This document shows, one piece after another, positions 1-9,696 of a stretch of 64,000 nucleotides of DNA. A program made the position numbers and the translations under genes. How positions within the stretch are numbered: the stretch's first letter is position 1; every line of letters starts with the position of its first letter. The notes under the pieces are model-generated. The model ran no database searches and was not told where the DNA came from. It worked only from the letters and a program-made list of their open reading frames with translations. Origin of the DNA: Parachlamydia sp. AcF125 (GTDB lineage Bacteria; Chlamydiota; Chlamydiia; Chlamydiales; Parachlamydiaceae); NCBI RefSeq assembly GCF_018342475.1, contig NZ_JAEMUD010000001.1:744001-808000 (forward strand), written 5' to 3'.

Positions 1-2146
1 CGATGGCCAACACACGTTTCCGCGCGGTGAAGCCGCTCGTGTTCTTTACGAGAATGGCTTACGCCTCCCTTCGCCAGAGGATACCACGGCTAGCAATGCT
101 TTTAATGATACCTTGTCGGCTATTGCGATTATGCGTGGGGATGATTACTCCGAATGGGAAGGGCAATCCACCCCCTTGCTTATTGTTTTCCGCAATTATG
201 CGCTGGAAGGCTCTAGCTTAACAAATGTTCAAGTGGGATATGACCCCACCCAAGGTAACATTCTGAGTTTTGGGGTGAAAGGCTCTTACGACGGCAATAA
301 GATGGCAGGAAATCCGCGTGATAATTTCTATGCTTGGACTTCACAGTTTGCAGAAGATAAAATTCTGGGAACCCCGAAAGAAAACTACTCCCATGGAAGA
401 GGGTGGAGAATGGCTGTCATTCTTAACCAAAAAGTGATTAGCCAGCCAGGCCTACGCGCAGCTCTAAGAGATGGCGCAACCATTAGTGGTCGTTTTTCAC
501 AGCGTGAAATCAACCAACTAGCCGCTGATCTTAAAGCGGGTTCTTTGAGCTTTACTCCTTATGTTCTTTCAGAGCAAAATGTAAGCGCTGAATTAGGAAC
601 CCAAGAAAGAGTTCGTGGGATTGGAGCCTCTTTAGTGGCCTTAACACTGGTGGTGATTGCCATGGTGGGTTACTACCGATTTGCTGGATTTGTGGCTTCT
701 TGTGCCGTATTGCTAAACATTTTAATTATGTGGGGCGTCTTGCAAAACATCGGTGCAGCTTTAACATTGCCTGGAATTGCAGGAATTGTCTTGACAATCG
801 GTATGGCAGTCGATGCAAACGTCTTGGTGTTTGAAAGAATACGGGAAGAGTTCAAGATTTCGGGGCGTATTGGCTCCGCTATCCAAGCTGGATATCGCAA
901 AGCATTTAGTGCGATTGTGGATTCTAACGTGACCACCATCCTTGCAGCTTTAGTCCTTATTCAGTTTGATTCAGGACCTATCAAAGGCTTTGCCATCACT
1001 TTGATCATAGGAATTATTTCTTCTATGTTTACCGCCTTGTTCATGACCCGCTATTTCTTCGCAGGCTGGGTCAAAAAACCCCATAATAAATCTCTCACTA
1101 TGTCTGAATTTATTGGGAAAACGCAGTTTGATTTCATTGGGCAGACGAAAAAAGCAGTCATGCTTTCAGTCATTGTCATGTTGATCGGAGGCTATTTGTT
1201 TATTGCACAGAAAAATACGATTTTTGGGATGGATTTCACGGGCGGATATTCGTTGAACTTAGAGGTGCAAGAAAAAGCAGATCATCCATCCTATCGCCAG
1301 GAGGTGACGAACAGCTTATTGGCGGCAGGTGCGAGTGTGACAGATGTGCAAGTACAAGAATTGAGCAAACCAAATCAATTGAGAATCCAATTAGGCATGG
1401 GGATGGAAGAGCAGGGGCATCCTTTCTACCAGCTTCCTGAAGTTTCCAATGAGGAGGGGGGGCTTTATGAATACCAGACCAATCCTCGGATTGTCTGGTT
1501 AGTCAGCGCCCTTGAGGAAGGGGGAATCTCTCTTCCCAAAGATCAATTGGAAAGCCTTAACAGAAACTGGACTGTCATGAGTGGCCAGCTCTCAGAAGCG
1601 ATGCGAGATAATGCGTTGATTGGTTTGGCTATTGCTCTAGCAGGTATTTTGATTTACATTACTTTACGTTTTGAATTCAAATACGCCATCGGAGCGGTGA
1701 TTGCTTTAGCCCACGATGTGATCCTGACCTTGGGAATCGTCGCTTTGTTTCATAAGCTAGGCTTCCCTGTGCAGATTGACTTAGAAGCGGTGGGTGCTAT
1801 CATGACAATTATTGGGTACTCTTTGAATGATACCATTATTGTTTTTGACCGCATTCGTGAAGATGTTAAAATTTATCGCAAAATGTCCTTCCGCGAGATT
1901 TTAAACCATTCAATCAATGTGACATTGAGCCGTACAATGATGACGTCAGGCACTACTCTGCTTGTCTTGTTAGCATTGGTTTTGTTAGGCGGTCCATCCA
2001 TTTTCGGCTTCTCGTTAGTGATGACTATTGGGGTGATAGTCGGTACTCTCTCCTCACTATTCATTGCAGGACCTGTCATGCTCTATTTTCACAATAGGGA
2101 ACTGGCCCAACAACAAAAAGAGCAAGTTGGATATCGAAAAGTTTAG
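1..2146 (+). CDS. secDF: SecDF fused preprotein translocase subunit, 5' end outside window
   Basis: Membrane protein that assists the SecYEG translocon, using the proton motive force to pull exported proteins through the inner membrane. The frame is open from the first bases, so the N-terminus lies upstream and the Met at 113 is internal. The visible part has the end of the SecD periplasmic domain (ISQPGLRAALRDGATISG), six SecD membrane segments with the family signature GMAVDANVLVFERIREE, then the SecF half starting near FDFIGQTKKAVML with IGYSLNDTIIVFDRIRED. SecD and SecF are one polypeptide, as in Chlamydia. A strong terminator follows and recJ is downstream, the same order I recall in Chlamydia. 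Identification is secure; only the length is unknown. Confidence 0.96.
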   Translation, partial: DGQHTFPRGEAARVLYENGLRLPSPEDTTASNAFNDTLSAIAIMRGDDYSEWEGQSTPLLIVFRNYALEGSSLTNVQVGYDPTQGNILSFGVKGSYDGNKMAGNPRDNFYAWTSQFAEDKILGTPKENYSHGRGWRMAVILNQKVISQPGLRAALRDGATISGRFSQREINQLAADLKAGSLSFTPYVLSEQNVSAELGTQERVRGIGASLVALTLVVIAMVGYYRFAGFVASCAVLLNILIMWGVLQNIGAALTLPGIAGIVLTIGMAVDANVLVFERIREEFKISGRIGSAIQAGYRKAFSAIVDSNVTTILAALVLIQFDSGPIKGFAITLIIGIISSMFTALFMTRYFFAGWVKKPHNKSLTMSEFIGKTQFDFIGQTKKAVMLSVIVMLIGGYLFIAQKNTIFGMDFTGGYSLNLEVQEKADHPSYRQEVTNSLLAAGASVTDVQVQELSKPNQLRIQLGMGMEEQGHPFYQLPEVSNEEGGLYEYQTNPRIVWLVSALEEGGISLPKDQLESLNRNWTVMSGQLSEAMRDNALIGLAIALAGILIYITLRFEFKYAIGAVIALAHDVILTLGIVALFHKLGFPVQIDLEAVGAIMTIIGYSLNDTIIVFDRIREDVKIYRKMSFREILNHSINVTLSRTMMTSGTTLLVLLALVLLGGPSIFGFSLVMTIGVIVGTLSSLFIAGPVMLYFHNRELAQQQKEQVGYRKV

Positions 2147-2177
2147 TTTAAATTTTCGATCTTACGGATACAACAAT

Positions 2178-2207
2178 TCCCTGGGACCATTCCCGGGGAT
2201 TTTTTTT
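2178..2207 (+). terminator. Rho-independent terminator after secDF
   Basis: An 8-bp stem (TCCCTGGG with CCCGGGGA, one G-U pair), loop ACCATT, then eight T. It starts about 30 bases after the secDF stop. It should end the secDF transcript, so recJ needs its own promoter. Confidence 0.88.
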
Positions 2208-2293
2208 GTAAACGGAATCCCTCTAGAATTGGTGGTTGAATTTTATCCTGCGATGATTTCTCACCAATTTGATTGGATTTATGCGATGAAAGA

Positions 2294-2323
2294 TTGACAA
2301 ACAGGGATTTACCTCTGTATAAG
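2294..2323 (+). promoter_or_regulatory. Likely sigma-70-type promoter for recJ
   Basis: A perfect -35 box TTGACA (2294-2299), an 18-bp spacer and a -10 box TATAAG (2318-2323). It lies between the secDF terminator and recJ and would give a leader of about 150 bases. No other feature is seen in the 2147-2481 gap. Confidence 0.6.
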
Positions 2324-2481
2324 TATACCTTTGGAAATTGCTTCTCATTCTAAAAATCCTATCAATCCTAATCAATTTGCACAATTGTGGTTCCTCTCCA
2401 TATCTCCAGGATTAACGCTGGAAATATGTTCCCAAGAGAGGGAGAAGTAACTATTTTTATCATCTAGAATGGAGTGATTGC

Positions 2482-4263
2482 ATGCTTTCTTGGCACAATG
2501 AAACAGCCGATCTTGTCTGGATTTATCCGCAAGAAAATGCTGAATTGGCTGAAAAAATTGTCAAAGAGTTTAAAATTCATCCAGTCGTTGCCCAGGTTTT
2601 TGTCTCCCGAGGTTTTACCACTGTCGAGCAAATACACACTTTTTTATATGGGAGATTGCCCGATTTATGTGACCCCTTTTTAATGGGAGAGATGCCCCAA
2701 GCAGTTCAACGGATTGCAAAGGCTATCGAAAATGGAGAAGGTATTTTGATTTATGGGGATAACGATGTCGATGGAATGACTGGTACAGCTCTTTTAACAG
2801 AGTTTTTTCGTTATATCGGCGCCAATGTCTTTTTTTATGTCTCTAATCGCGGCGCGCACCGTGGTAGCTTGATTGTAGAGGCCCTCGAATATGCTTTAAA
2901 AAATGAATGCAAACTGTTAATCACGGTAGATTGTGGCATTACTGCGGCAGGAGAAATTGCAAAGGTTGTCGAAAATCATATTGATGTGATTATTACAGAT
3001 CATCATGCGCCCACAGACAAAATTCCAAATTGCATCGCCACTTTAAATCCTAAGCTTGTCAACAATTCTTATCCTAACCAAGATATCACAGGAGTGGGGG
3101 TGGCTTTCAAGCTAGCTCATGCTGTGACAGAACATTTAACCTCAGAAGGAAAAATTCCGCCTAAAAAGGTGGATCTTAAACGCTATCTCGATCTTGTGGC
3201 GTTGGGCACCATTTCTGATATGGGAACGCTGCAAGGGGAAAACCGGATTTTGGTTAGCTATGGATTGCAAGAATTGGCAAAAAGAAAACGTTTGGGGCTA
3301 TCGAAGCTGATGTCTATCTCCGATGTCGATTTAAATGACCTTTCCACCTTCACAATTGCTTCGAAAGTTGCCCCCCGTTTGAATAGTTTGGGAAGAATCG
3401 ATGATCCTCAAAAAGGGGTTCAAATGCTTTTAATTCGGAATGCTGCCGCGGCAGAAAAAATGGCGATAGAGCTCGATCTCAATAACATTGAGCGGCAGCG
3501 TATCGAAAGGGCTATGGCGGTAGATATTGAGAGTAAGCTGCTCACCCATCCGGAAATCTTATCCAAAAAAGCTATCGTCATGCATTCTGAAAATTGGCAT
3601 CCAGGAGTGATTGCGATTTTATCGACACGCATTGCAAAGTTTTATAATCGCCCCACTGTCATCATGGCGTGTGATGACAAAGTCGCCAAAGGATCTTTGC
3701 GTTCCATCCCGGAGTTTCCTCTATTGCCTATTTTAGATCAATGTTCCGACATTTTAGTCAACTATGGAGGACATGATTTTGCGGCAGGCGTCACCTTAAA
3801 ATTGGAGCATATCGAAGAGTTTAAACGGCGCTTCATTGAAACGGCTGAAGCAACCCTAAAAGATAGCGATGTCTTAACAAAATTAAGACTAGATGCCAAA
3901 ATTAACTTTGATGAGCTTACCTTTGATTTTATGGAATCCTTAAAGTTGCTCGAGCCTTACGGAAATGGAAATTCTCAGCCGATCCTTTATTGTGATGCTA
4001 AGCAGGCCTTTCCTCCAAAAGTTCTCAAAAAAGCTCACCTTAAGCTTTATTTAGTTCAGGGGGAAGGAGACAGGATGCTCGAGGGAATTGCCCTTGGAAA
4101 AGCTGCCCAGAGTCCCTTATTACGCAAAAAGGATCTCATTTTGCGAATTGCCTTCACTCCGCAAATCAACAATTACCAAGGGCAGAGCATTCAATTGATG
4201 ATTCGAGATTTTCAAATTTTAGGAAATTCCCAAGATGTAGACCCTCTTCCTCCGATTCTCTAA
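2482..4263 (+). CDS. recJ: Single-stranded-DNA-specific exonuclease RecJ
   Basis: 5'-3' exonuclease of the DHH family that acts on single-stranded DNA in RecF-pathway recombination and repair. The 593-aa length is normal. Visible motifs: GDNDVDG with D93, D95 and D97 (most RecJ proteins have Y or F where this has N94), VDCGITA, ITDHHAP (the DHH motif), and YGGHDFAAG (GGH at 429-431, DHHA1 domain), then a C-terminal OB-type region. The ATG at 2482 is chosen because GGAGTG lies about 8 bases upstream; an overlapping frame at 2474 is not credible. It has its own probable promoter and a stem-loop at its 3' end. The metal-binding aspartates are all present, so activity is expected. Confidence 0.95.
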   Translation: MLSWHNETADLVWIYPQENAELAEKIVKEFKIHPVVAQVFVSRGFTTVEQIHTFLYGRLPDLCDPFLMGEMPQAVQRIAKAIENGEGILIYGDNDVDGMTGTALLTEFFRYIGANVFFYVSNRGAHRGSLIVEALEYALKNECKLLITVDCGITAAGEIAKVVENHIDVIITDHHAPTDKIPNCIATLNPKLVNNSYPNQDITGVGVAFKLAHAVTEHLTSEGKIPPKKVDLKRYLDLVALGTISDMGTLQGENRILVSYGLQELAKRKRLGLSKLMSISDVDLNDLSTFTIASKVAPRLNSLGRIDDPQKGVQMLLIRNAAAAEKMAIELDLNNIERQRIERAMAVDIESKLLTHPEILSKKAIVMHSENWHPGVIAILSTRIAKFYNRPTVIMACDDKVAKGSLRSIPEFPLLPILDQCSDILVNYGGHDFAAGVTLKLEHIEEFKRRFIETAEATLKDSDVLTKLRLDAKINFDELTFDFMESLKLLEPYGNGNSQPILYCDAKQAFPPKVLKKAHLKLYLVQGEGDRMLEGIALGKAAQSPLLRKKDLILRIAFTPQINNYQGQSIQLMIRDFQILGNSQDVDPLPPIL

Positions 4264-4318
4264 ATAGAGCAATCTAAGTGGCAAAAGCTGATAAGTATCT
4301 CTTAGCTACTTGCTCTAT
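4264..4318. repeat. Inverted repeat after recJ
   Basis: Nine-base perfect arms ATAGAGCAA (4264-4272) and TTGCTCTAT (4310-4318), with inner CTAAG/CTTAG pairing, begin one base after the recJ stop. There is no T-run, so this is more likely a 3' stabilising stem-loop or rho-type signal than an intrinsic terminator. Confidence 0.5.
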
Positions 4319-4493
4319 TGATGGGTAGCTTAATGAGCGGAAGTTTGCCCAATTCCCGAGCGATAGGGTTGCTCATCAAGAACTTATCTTAAAAAGTTAA
4401 AATTTATGTTAAAAAAGACATTTTGCTGTTTCTAATCTCGTTTGTAGTGCATGATAGTTTCGTTCCGATTGTGCATTTATTTAGAGAATTTAA

Positions 4494-6149
4494 ATGTTTT
4501 ATCCAGAGTTATTGACCACTCTTAAAACTTACTCGACCGAACAGCTGGCTCGAGATTTTACGGCGGGAATGATCGTCGGGATTGTGGCGCTGCCTTTAGC
4601 GATTGCTTTTGGAATTGCCAGCGGTGTGACCCCCGAGCAAGGAATTGTGACTGCTATTATCGCAGGCTTTTTGATCTCTGCTTTAGGAGGGAGCCGAGTT
4701 CAAATTGGAGGGCCCACGGGGGCTTTCGTCATTATTGTCTATGAAATAGTGGAAAAATTTGGTTTTGAAGGATTAGCGGTTGCCACCATCCTAGCTGGCT
4801 TAATCATGATTGGCATGGGGCTTGCAAAGCTTGGCACGTGGATCCGATTTATTCCATTGCCTGTAGTCATCGGATTTACCAGCGGGATTGCCGTCGTCAT
4901 TTTTTCCTCTCAAATGCGAGACTTTTTTGGGCTACAGATGACCCGGATCCCCAGCGAATTTCTGGGCAAATGGATGGCGTATGCCCATTCGAGTAGTTCC
5001 TTCAACGTATATGCCTGCGGAATAGCGATTCTCACGCTCCTCATTTCGATTTTTACCCCTCGTTTTTTTCCAAAGATCCCGGGAGCGTTTTTAGCGTTGG
5101 CCTTTGTGACAGCCCTGACTTATTTTTTAAGCCTTCCTGTCGAAACGATCCAGGATCGGTTTGGGGATTTAAAAATGGCGATTCCTGCTCCTCAAATCCC
5201 AAGCTATGACTGGACAAGAATAGAGGATATCATGCCTTCTGCTATCACCATTGCGGTTTTAGGGGCTATTGAAGCTTTATTAAGCGCCGTTATTGCCGAT
5301 GGGATGATTGGAGGAAAGCACCGTCCTAATTCGGAATTAATTGCGCAAGGGATTGCCAATGTTCTCACCCCCTTTTTTAGAGGGATTCCCGCCACAGGCG
5401 CGATTGCGCGCACGGCTACTAATATTCGCAATGGGGGGCAAACGCCAATAGCGGGTATTGTACATGCTTTAACCCTATTAGGAATTGTGGGATTTGCAGC
5501 TCCTTTAGTGGGATTGATCCCCATGGCATCTTTAGCAGGAATTTTAGTATTAGTGGCTTATAACATGAGCGAATGGAGAGAATTTAAAGCCCTTCTCTCT
5601 GCTCCTAAAGCAGATCGACTTGTGCTTCTGACAACATTTTTCGGCACGGTTTTTTTTGATTTAATCATTGCCATTCAAGCAGGAATTGCTTTATCAGCTT
5701 TTTTATTTATGAAAAAAATGAGCGAAGTCTCCGACATCAAAAAATTTCAACACCAACTCCATGATCAGGCGGATCCAGACACGTTTTATTTTCTAAATGC
5801 AATGCGCCACGTGCAAATTCCAGAAAATGTGCAAATATTTGAGTTAAATGGGGCTTTTTTCTTTGGGGCGGCAGGTAAGTTTGAAGATGTTTTTATGACA
5901 TTCTTGGAAAATAAAAAATTTATCATTTTTAGGATGAATCAGATCGTCCTATTAGATGCCACCGGACTCCATACCATTGCGCGTTTAGCGCAGGCCGCTC
6001 AAAAGCATGGGAATCAGCTGATCCTTTCCGAGCTTACCCCTAGTTGTAAAAAAGAAATGCAGATTTCAGGAATCTTAAATAAAATTGGGGAAGCCAATCT
6101 TTTTGATTTTCTTCCCGCAGCTATTCAGGCAACCAGACAATCAGCTTAA
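4494..6149 (+). CDS. SulP-family anion transporter with STAS domain
   Basis: SLC26/SulP-type inner-membrane transporter, 551 aa. Members move sulfate, bicarbonate, dicarboxylates or other anions; the substrate cannot be read from sequence. The first 415 residues are highly hydrophobic, with the family patterns PLAIAFGIASGVTPEQG, GPTGAFV and NVLTPFFRGIPATGAIART. The C-terminal part from about 440 is a STAS domain with its conserved loop (VLLDATGLHTIARL). The ATG at 4494 is the first in frame and gives the usual N-terminus, although no strong ribosome-binding site is visible. smc follows after 17 bases on the same strand, so the two may be co-transcribed. Confidence 0.92.
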   Translation: MFYPELLTTLKTYSTEQLARDFTAGMIVGIVALPLAIAFGIASGVTPEQGIVTAIIAGFLISALGGSRVQIGGPTGAFVIIVYEIVEKFGFEGLAVATILAGLIMIGMGLAKLGTWIRFIPLPVVIGFTSGIAVVIFSSQMRDFFGLQMTRIPSEFLGKWMAYAHSSSSFNVYACGIAILTLLISIFTPRFFPKIPGAFLALAFVTALTYFLSLPVETIQDRFGDLKMAIPAPQIPSYDWTRIEDIMPSAITIAVLGAIEALLSAVIADGMIGGKHRPNSELIAQGIANVLTPFFRGIPATGAIARTATNIRNGGQTPIAGIVHALTLLGIVGFAAPLVGLIPMASLAGILVLVAYNMSEWREFKALLSAPKADRLVLLTTFFGTVFFDLIIAIQAGIALSAFLFMKKMSEVSDIKKFQHQLHDQADPDTFYFLNAMRHVQIPENVQIFELNGAFFFGAAGKFEDVFMTFLENKKFIIFRMNQIVLLDATGLHTIARLAQAAQKHGNQLILSELTPSCKKEMQISGILNKIGEANLFDFLPAAIQATRQSA

Positions 6150-6166
6150 ATTGAGGAGAAGTTGTT

Positions 6167-9100
6167 TTGCGACTCAAAAAAATAGAAATTACAGGATTTA
6201 AATCGTTTGCCGATAAAACCACCTTAGAATTCCATGAGGGGATTACGGCAATTGTAGGACCCAATGGTTGCGGGAAATCCAATACAGCCGACGCCTTTCG
6301 GTGGGTACTTGGCGAGCAGTCTGCCAAGTCGTTGCGCGGTGGAAAAATGCACGATGTGATCTTTGCGGGAGCTTCTCAGCGCAAGCCTCTTAACATGGCT
6401 GAGGTAACCCTTACCCTGACAGATAACCGAGGCGAGCTTCCTATCGATTATCACGAAGTTTCGGTGACGCGTCGCCTGTTTCGCAATGGGGAATCGGTTT
6501 ATCTGATTAATGGAAATCCCGTGCGTTTAAAAGACGTCCAAAACCTTTTTTTAGGTTCGGGCGTGGGAAAAAACTCTTTTTCCATGTTTGAACAAGGAAA
6601 GCTCGACCAGGTCATTAATTATAGCCCTCAAGAAAGGCGTTTTATTTTTGACAGTGCGGCAGATATCGGGCCTTTTCTTCAGAGGAAAGCTGAAGCGCTT
6701 AAGAAGTTACAGCAATCCGAAGGAAATATCACGCGTATTAAAGATATTCACCTTGAAGTCGAAAAGCAGATCACGGTTTTACAGGAGCAAGCTGAAAAAG
6801 CGCGTATTTTTAAGGAGAATAAAGCCAAGCTCGAATCTTTCGAAAAAATGGTCCTGCTCATGCGTTGGGATACCCTAGAAGCTAAATTAGAATCACACAA
6901 GAAAAAGGAGCAAGGGCATAAAGAGCACTGGGAGATACAGGTAAAGGAAGCCTCATTGCTCCATGACAAATACAAAGAAGCAAAAGTTGCCCTTGAGCAA
7001 GAGGAAAAAGTTTTTCAAAGTCGAAAAGAAGAGGTTTATAAAACTCAAAGTGAAAAAGAGATCAAATCTCAAGAAATGCGTTCAAATGAAGAACGTTTGA
7101 GAGATCTTCTGGAAAAAGAAAAGAAATGGAAACGGGAGCTTGAAGCCATTATTGAAAAAAGACAGTTTCATCAGGCCGAATCTGAAAGCTTGCACAAACA
7201 GCTATCTACACTAGATGCAGAGCAAAAAGATTGGGAAAAAAAGCGGGAAGCCCAATTGCAAAAAGTGCATTCCATGGATGAAATTTTGAGAAAAAAAAGA
7301 GAAGAATGCCAAGAAAAACAAAGAGAGCTTCTCCGTCTCATTCAGCAAGAGAACCAGTATGAAAGCGATTTAAAGCAAAACCGCTTGCGCTTAGAGACGA
7401 ACGTAGAGCGCTCGGAACAGCTTCAAGAGCGTAAAACTAAACTTTCACAAACTATCGAGCAGTATGCTGAGCAAGCTGCTATGCGCAAAAAAGAGGTGGA
7501 AGAATACTCGGATGCCATTGATCGGCAGCGTGAGCTTTTCAATGCGTTAGAAAACCAACTTCAGGAATTGGTCCAAGAGATTGAAAAAGGGCAGCGGCAT
7601 CTCAGCGAATTAGAAAAAGAGATGGCGGAAGGGAATGCTCGGCAAAAAGTTTTACAGCGCATGAGAGAGGACTTAGAAGGTTTTTCGGCAGGAAGTAAAA
7701 AGCTTTTACAAGAATCGGCAAATGTAAAAAGTTCTCTTCACAAAAAAATTCAGGCTCTCTACGAACGTATAGAAGCTCATCCCGAACCGGCTAAAGCTTT
7801 TGCTGCTGTGATGCGTCCCTACGCCCAGACATTGGTAGTAGAAAGTCGAAAGGACTTATCAGAGGTGATGACTTTTATTCTCAAACATCAGCTTAAAGAC
7901 GTCTCCCTCTTATGCTTAGAAAGCATTTCGACAACTCTTCCAAACCATTTTTTTGCAGATCTGAAAGTTTGCGATACGACCGAATCCGCCATGCAATTAC
8001 TGCTAGAAAAGCAAGCCATACAGATCTTAACGGAAGAAGAAAGCTTTGTGGATCATCGAAAAGTCATTTTTTTTGGTTTTCACAAAGAAAACAATCCTTT
8101 TGCGCGCGAAGCAGAACTCAAAACCCTAGAAAAAAAACTTCAGGAGCTTGAAAAGTCCCTTAAGCTTCAAGAAGAGCAGCTGGCAGAATTGTCTGCAAAG
8201 AAATCGAAATTGCAAGTGGAAAGAATGGAATTAGATAAAGGCATTCGAAAAGATGAAATGAAATTGATGGAAAGCAATTTCTCGCTGCAACGTTTGCTGG
8301 GGGATTTGGAAAAAACTAAAAGCGAAAGGGCCCAAGTGGAAGCGGACTTGCGCCATTTAAAACAGGCTCATGAAGAACTTATCGTTTTAACGGAAGGTTT
8401 AGAAACAAAATTAAAAATCGCCCGCACCCAGGTTCAGAGCAATCAAGGAACGATTGCTGCCTTATCTGAACAGGTGGAAAAAGAATCCCAACAGCTTAAA
8501 CAAGAACAAAATGAGTTTCAATCTACTGAAGCTCAATTTCGCCAGGTAGTAGATGAATCTCGCAAAGTTAACCATGCTTTACATGTGTTAGAAGTTAAAA
8601 ATAAAGAAGGACATGAGCAGCAAGCACGCTTAGAAGAAGAGCTGGAAATAAGCCAAGAGCAACAAGCTCAGTTTGAGCAGAAGGGAGCTGAATATGGGGT
8701 CTTAATAAAGACAGTTGAAGCAAACCTGGAGAAGGTCGTTGAAGCGTGTTCCGAATTAGAACAAAAAGTGGCGACTAAAAAAATGCGCCTTGAACAAATG
8801 GAGAGCCAGATGGCTCAATTAAATCAACAGCTCAAAGAGCAAGAAAAAGCTTTTTATCAGCTGGAAACACAAGCTGCACAAACCCAGGCGCAGCGCGAAA
8901 ATATTCGCGAGGAATTGCTGGAACGTTATCATTTGACCGTGGAAGAAGCCCGCAGTCAGGTGACCCAGAAGGAAAATTCGTTAGAGCAAGCAGAAAAAAC
9001 GTTGAGGGGCTTGCGCCAAGAGATCGAGTCTGCTGGAGACATTAATCTTACCTCCATTGAAGAATATTCTAAGTACCAAGCACGCTATCAATTTTTGAAT

Positions 9101-9661
9101 GAACAGATTGATGATCTGGAAGTCTCAAAGACCGAATTAAGGGAGATTATTGAGCAATTGGATGGAGAAAGTCGCAAAATTTTTAAAGAAGTTTTCGAAA
9201 AAATTCGCGCCAATTTTCAAAAGAACTTTCAAATTTTGTTTGTAGGGGGTGAAGCTGATTTGCAGTTTACCGATACGGACGATGTTTTAGAAGCCGGAAT
9301 TGAAATTATAGCAAAACCTCCAGGCAAGCAAATGCGCTCCATTAACTTACTATCGGGAGGGGAAAAATGTTTAACAGCGGTAGCCTTGTTATTTGCGATT
9401 TTTGAAGTGAAGTCAGCGCCCTTTTGTATTTTGGATGAGATCGATGCCCCGCTAGATGATTCCAACGTTGAGCGCTTTGTGAATGTAGTGAAGGAATTCG
9501 TGGATCGTTGCCAATTTATCATTATTACGCATAATAAGCGGACAATGGCCATTGCAGACCGGTTGTTTGGTGTGTCGATGGAAGAGAAAGGGGTTTCAAA
9601 ACTGCTTTCCATTGAATTTAGCCAGGCGGAAAACCATGAAATGGACATTGTATCCGTGTAA
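6167..9661 (+). CDS. smc: Chromosome segregation ATPase SMC
   Basis: Structural maintenance of chromosomes protein, 1164 aa, a normal length. As a dimer with ScpA and ScpB it extrudes and organises the nucleoid. N-terminal head: GFKSFADKTTLEFHEG and Walker A GPNGCGKSN. Two long Glu/Lys/Gln-rich coiled coils (about 170-500 and 690-990) flank a hinge around 520-640. C-terminal head: signature LLSGGEKCLTAVALLFAIF and Walker B FCILDEIDAPLDDSN. The start is TTG at 6167, with GAGGAG 8-13 bases upstream; translation there gives the canonical N-terminus and no ATG fits. The hinge is divergent and I cannot align it residue by residue from memory. Confidence 0.97.
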   Translation: MRLKKIEITGFKSFADKTTLEFHEGITAIVGPNGCGKSNTADAFRWVLGEQSAKSLRGGKMHDVIFAGASQRKPLNMAEVTLTLTDNRGELPIDYHEVSVTRRLFRNGESVYLINGNPVRLKDVQNLFLGSGVGKNSFSMFEQGKLDQVINYSPQERRFIFDSAADIGPFLQRKAEALKKLQQSEGNITRIKDIHLEVEKQITVLQEQAEKARIFKENKAKLESFEKMVLLMRWDTLEAKLESHKKKEQGHKEHWEIQVKEASLLHDKYKEAKVALEQEEKVFQSRKEEVYKTQSEKEIKSQEMRSNEERLRDLLEKEKKWKRELEAIIEKRQFHQAESESLHKQLSTLDAEQKDWEKKREAQLQKVHSMDEILRKKREECQEKQRELLRLIQQENQYESDLKQNRLRLETNVERSEQLQERKTKLSQTIEQYAEQAAMRKKEVEEYSDAIDRQRELFNALENQLQELVQEIEKGQRHLSELEKEMAEGNARQKVLQRMREDLEGFSAGSKKLLQESANVKSSLHKKIQALYERIEAHPEPAKAFAAVMRPYAQTLVVESRKDLSEVMTFILKHQLKDVSLLCLESISTTLPNHFFADLKVCDTTESAMQLLLEKQAIQILTEEESFVDHRKVIFFGFHKENNPFAREAELKTLEKKLQELEKSLKLQEEQLAELSAKKSKLQVERMELDKGIRKDEMKLMESNFSLQRLLGDLEKTKSERAQVEADLRHLKQAHEELIVLTEGLETKLKIARTQVQSNQGTIAALSEQVEKESQQLKQEQNEFQSTEAQFRQVVDESRKVNHALHVLEVKNKEGHEQQARLEEELEISQEQQAQFEQKGAEYGVLIKTVEANLEKVVEACSELEQKVATKKMRLEQMESQMAQLNQQLKEQEKAFYQLETQAAQTQAQRENIREELLERYHLTVEEARSQVTQKENSLEQAEKTLRGLRQEIESAGDINLTSIEEYSKYQARYQFLNEQIDDLEVSKTELREIIEQLDGESRKIFKEVFEKIRANFQKNFQILFVGGEADLQFTDTDDVLEAGIEIIAKPPGKQMRSINLLSGGEKCLTAVALLFAIFEVKSAPFCILDEIDAPLDDSNVERFVNVVKEFVDRCQFIIITHNKRTMAIADRLFGVSMEEKGVSKLLSIEFSQAENHEMDIVSV

Positions 9662-9696
9662 GGATGTGGCTGAAAAAAGCCCCCTAAACCCCTTCT

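Noticed and set aside
4420-4470. Possible promoter TTGCTG...TGATAG upstream of the SulP gene
   Set aside because: Spacing is 19 bases and the -10 box is weak.
9229-9648. 139-codon minus-strand frame
   Set aside because: Antisense to the SMC C-terminal head, which is clearly the coding frame.
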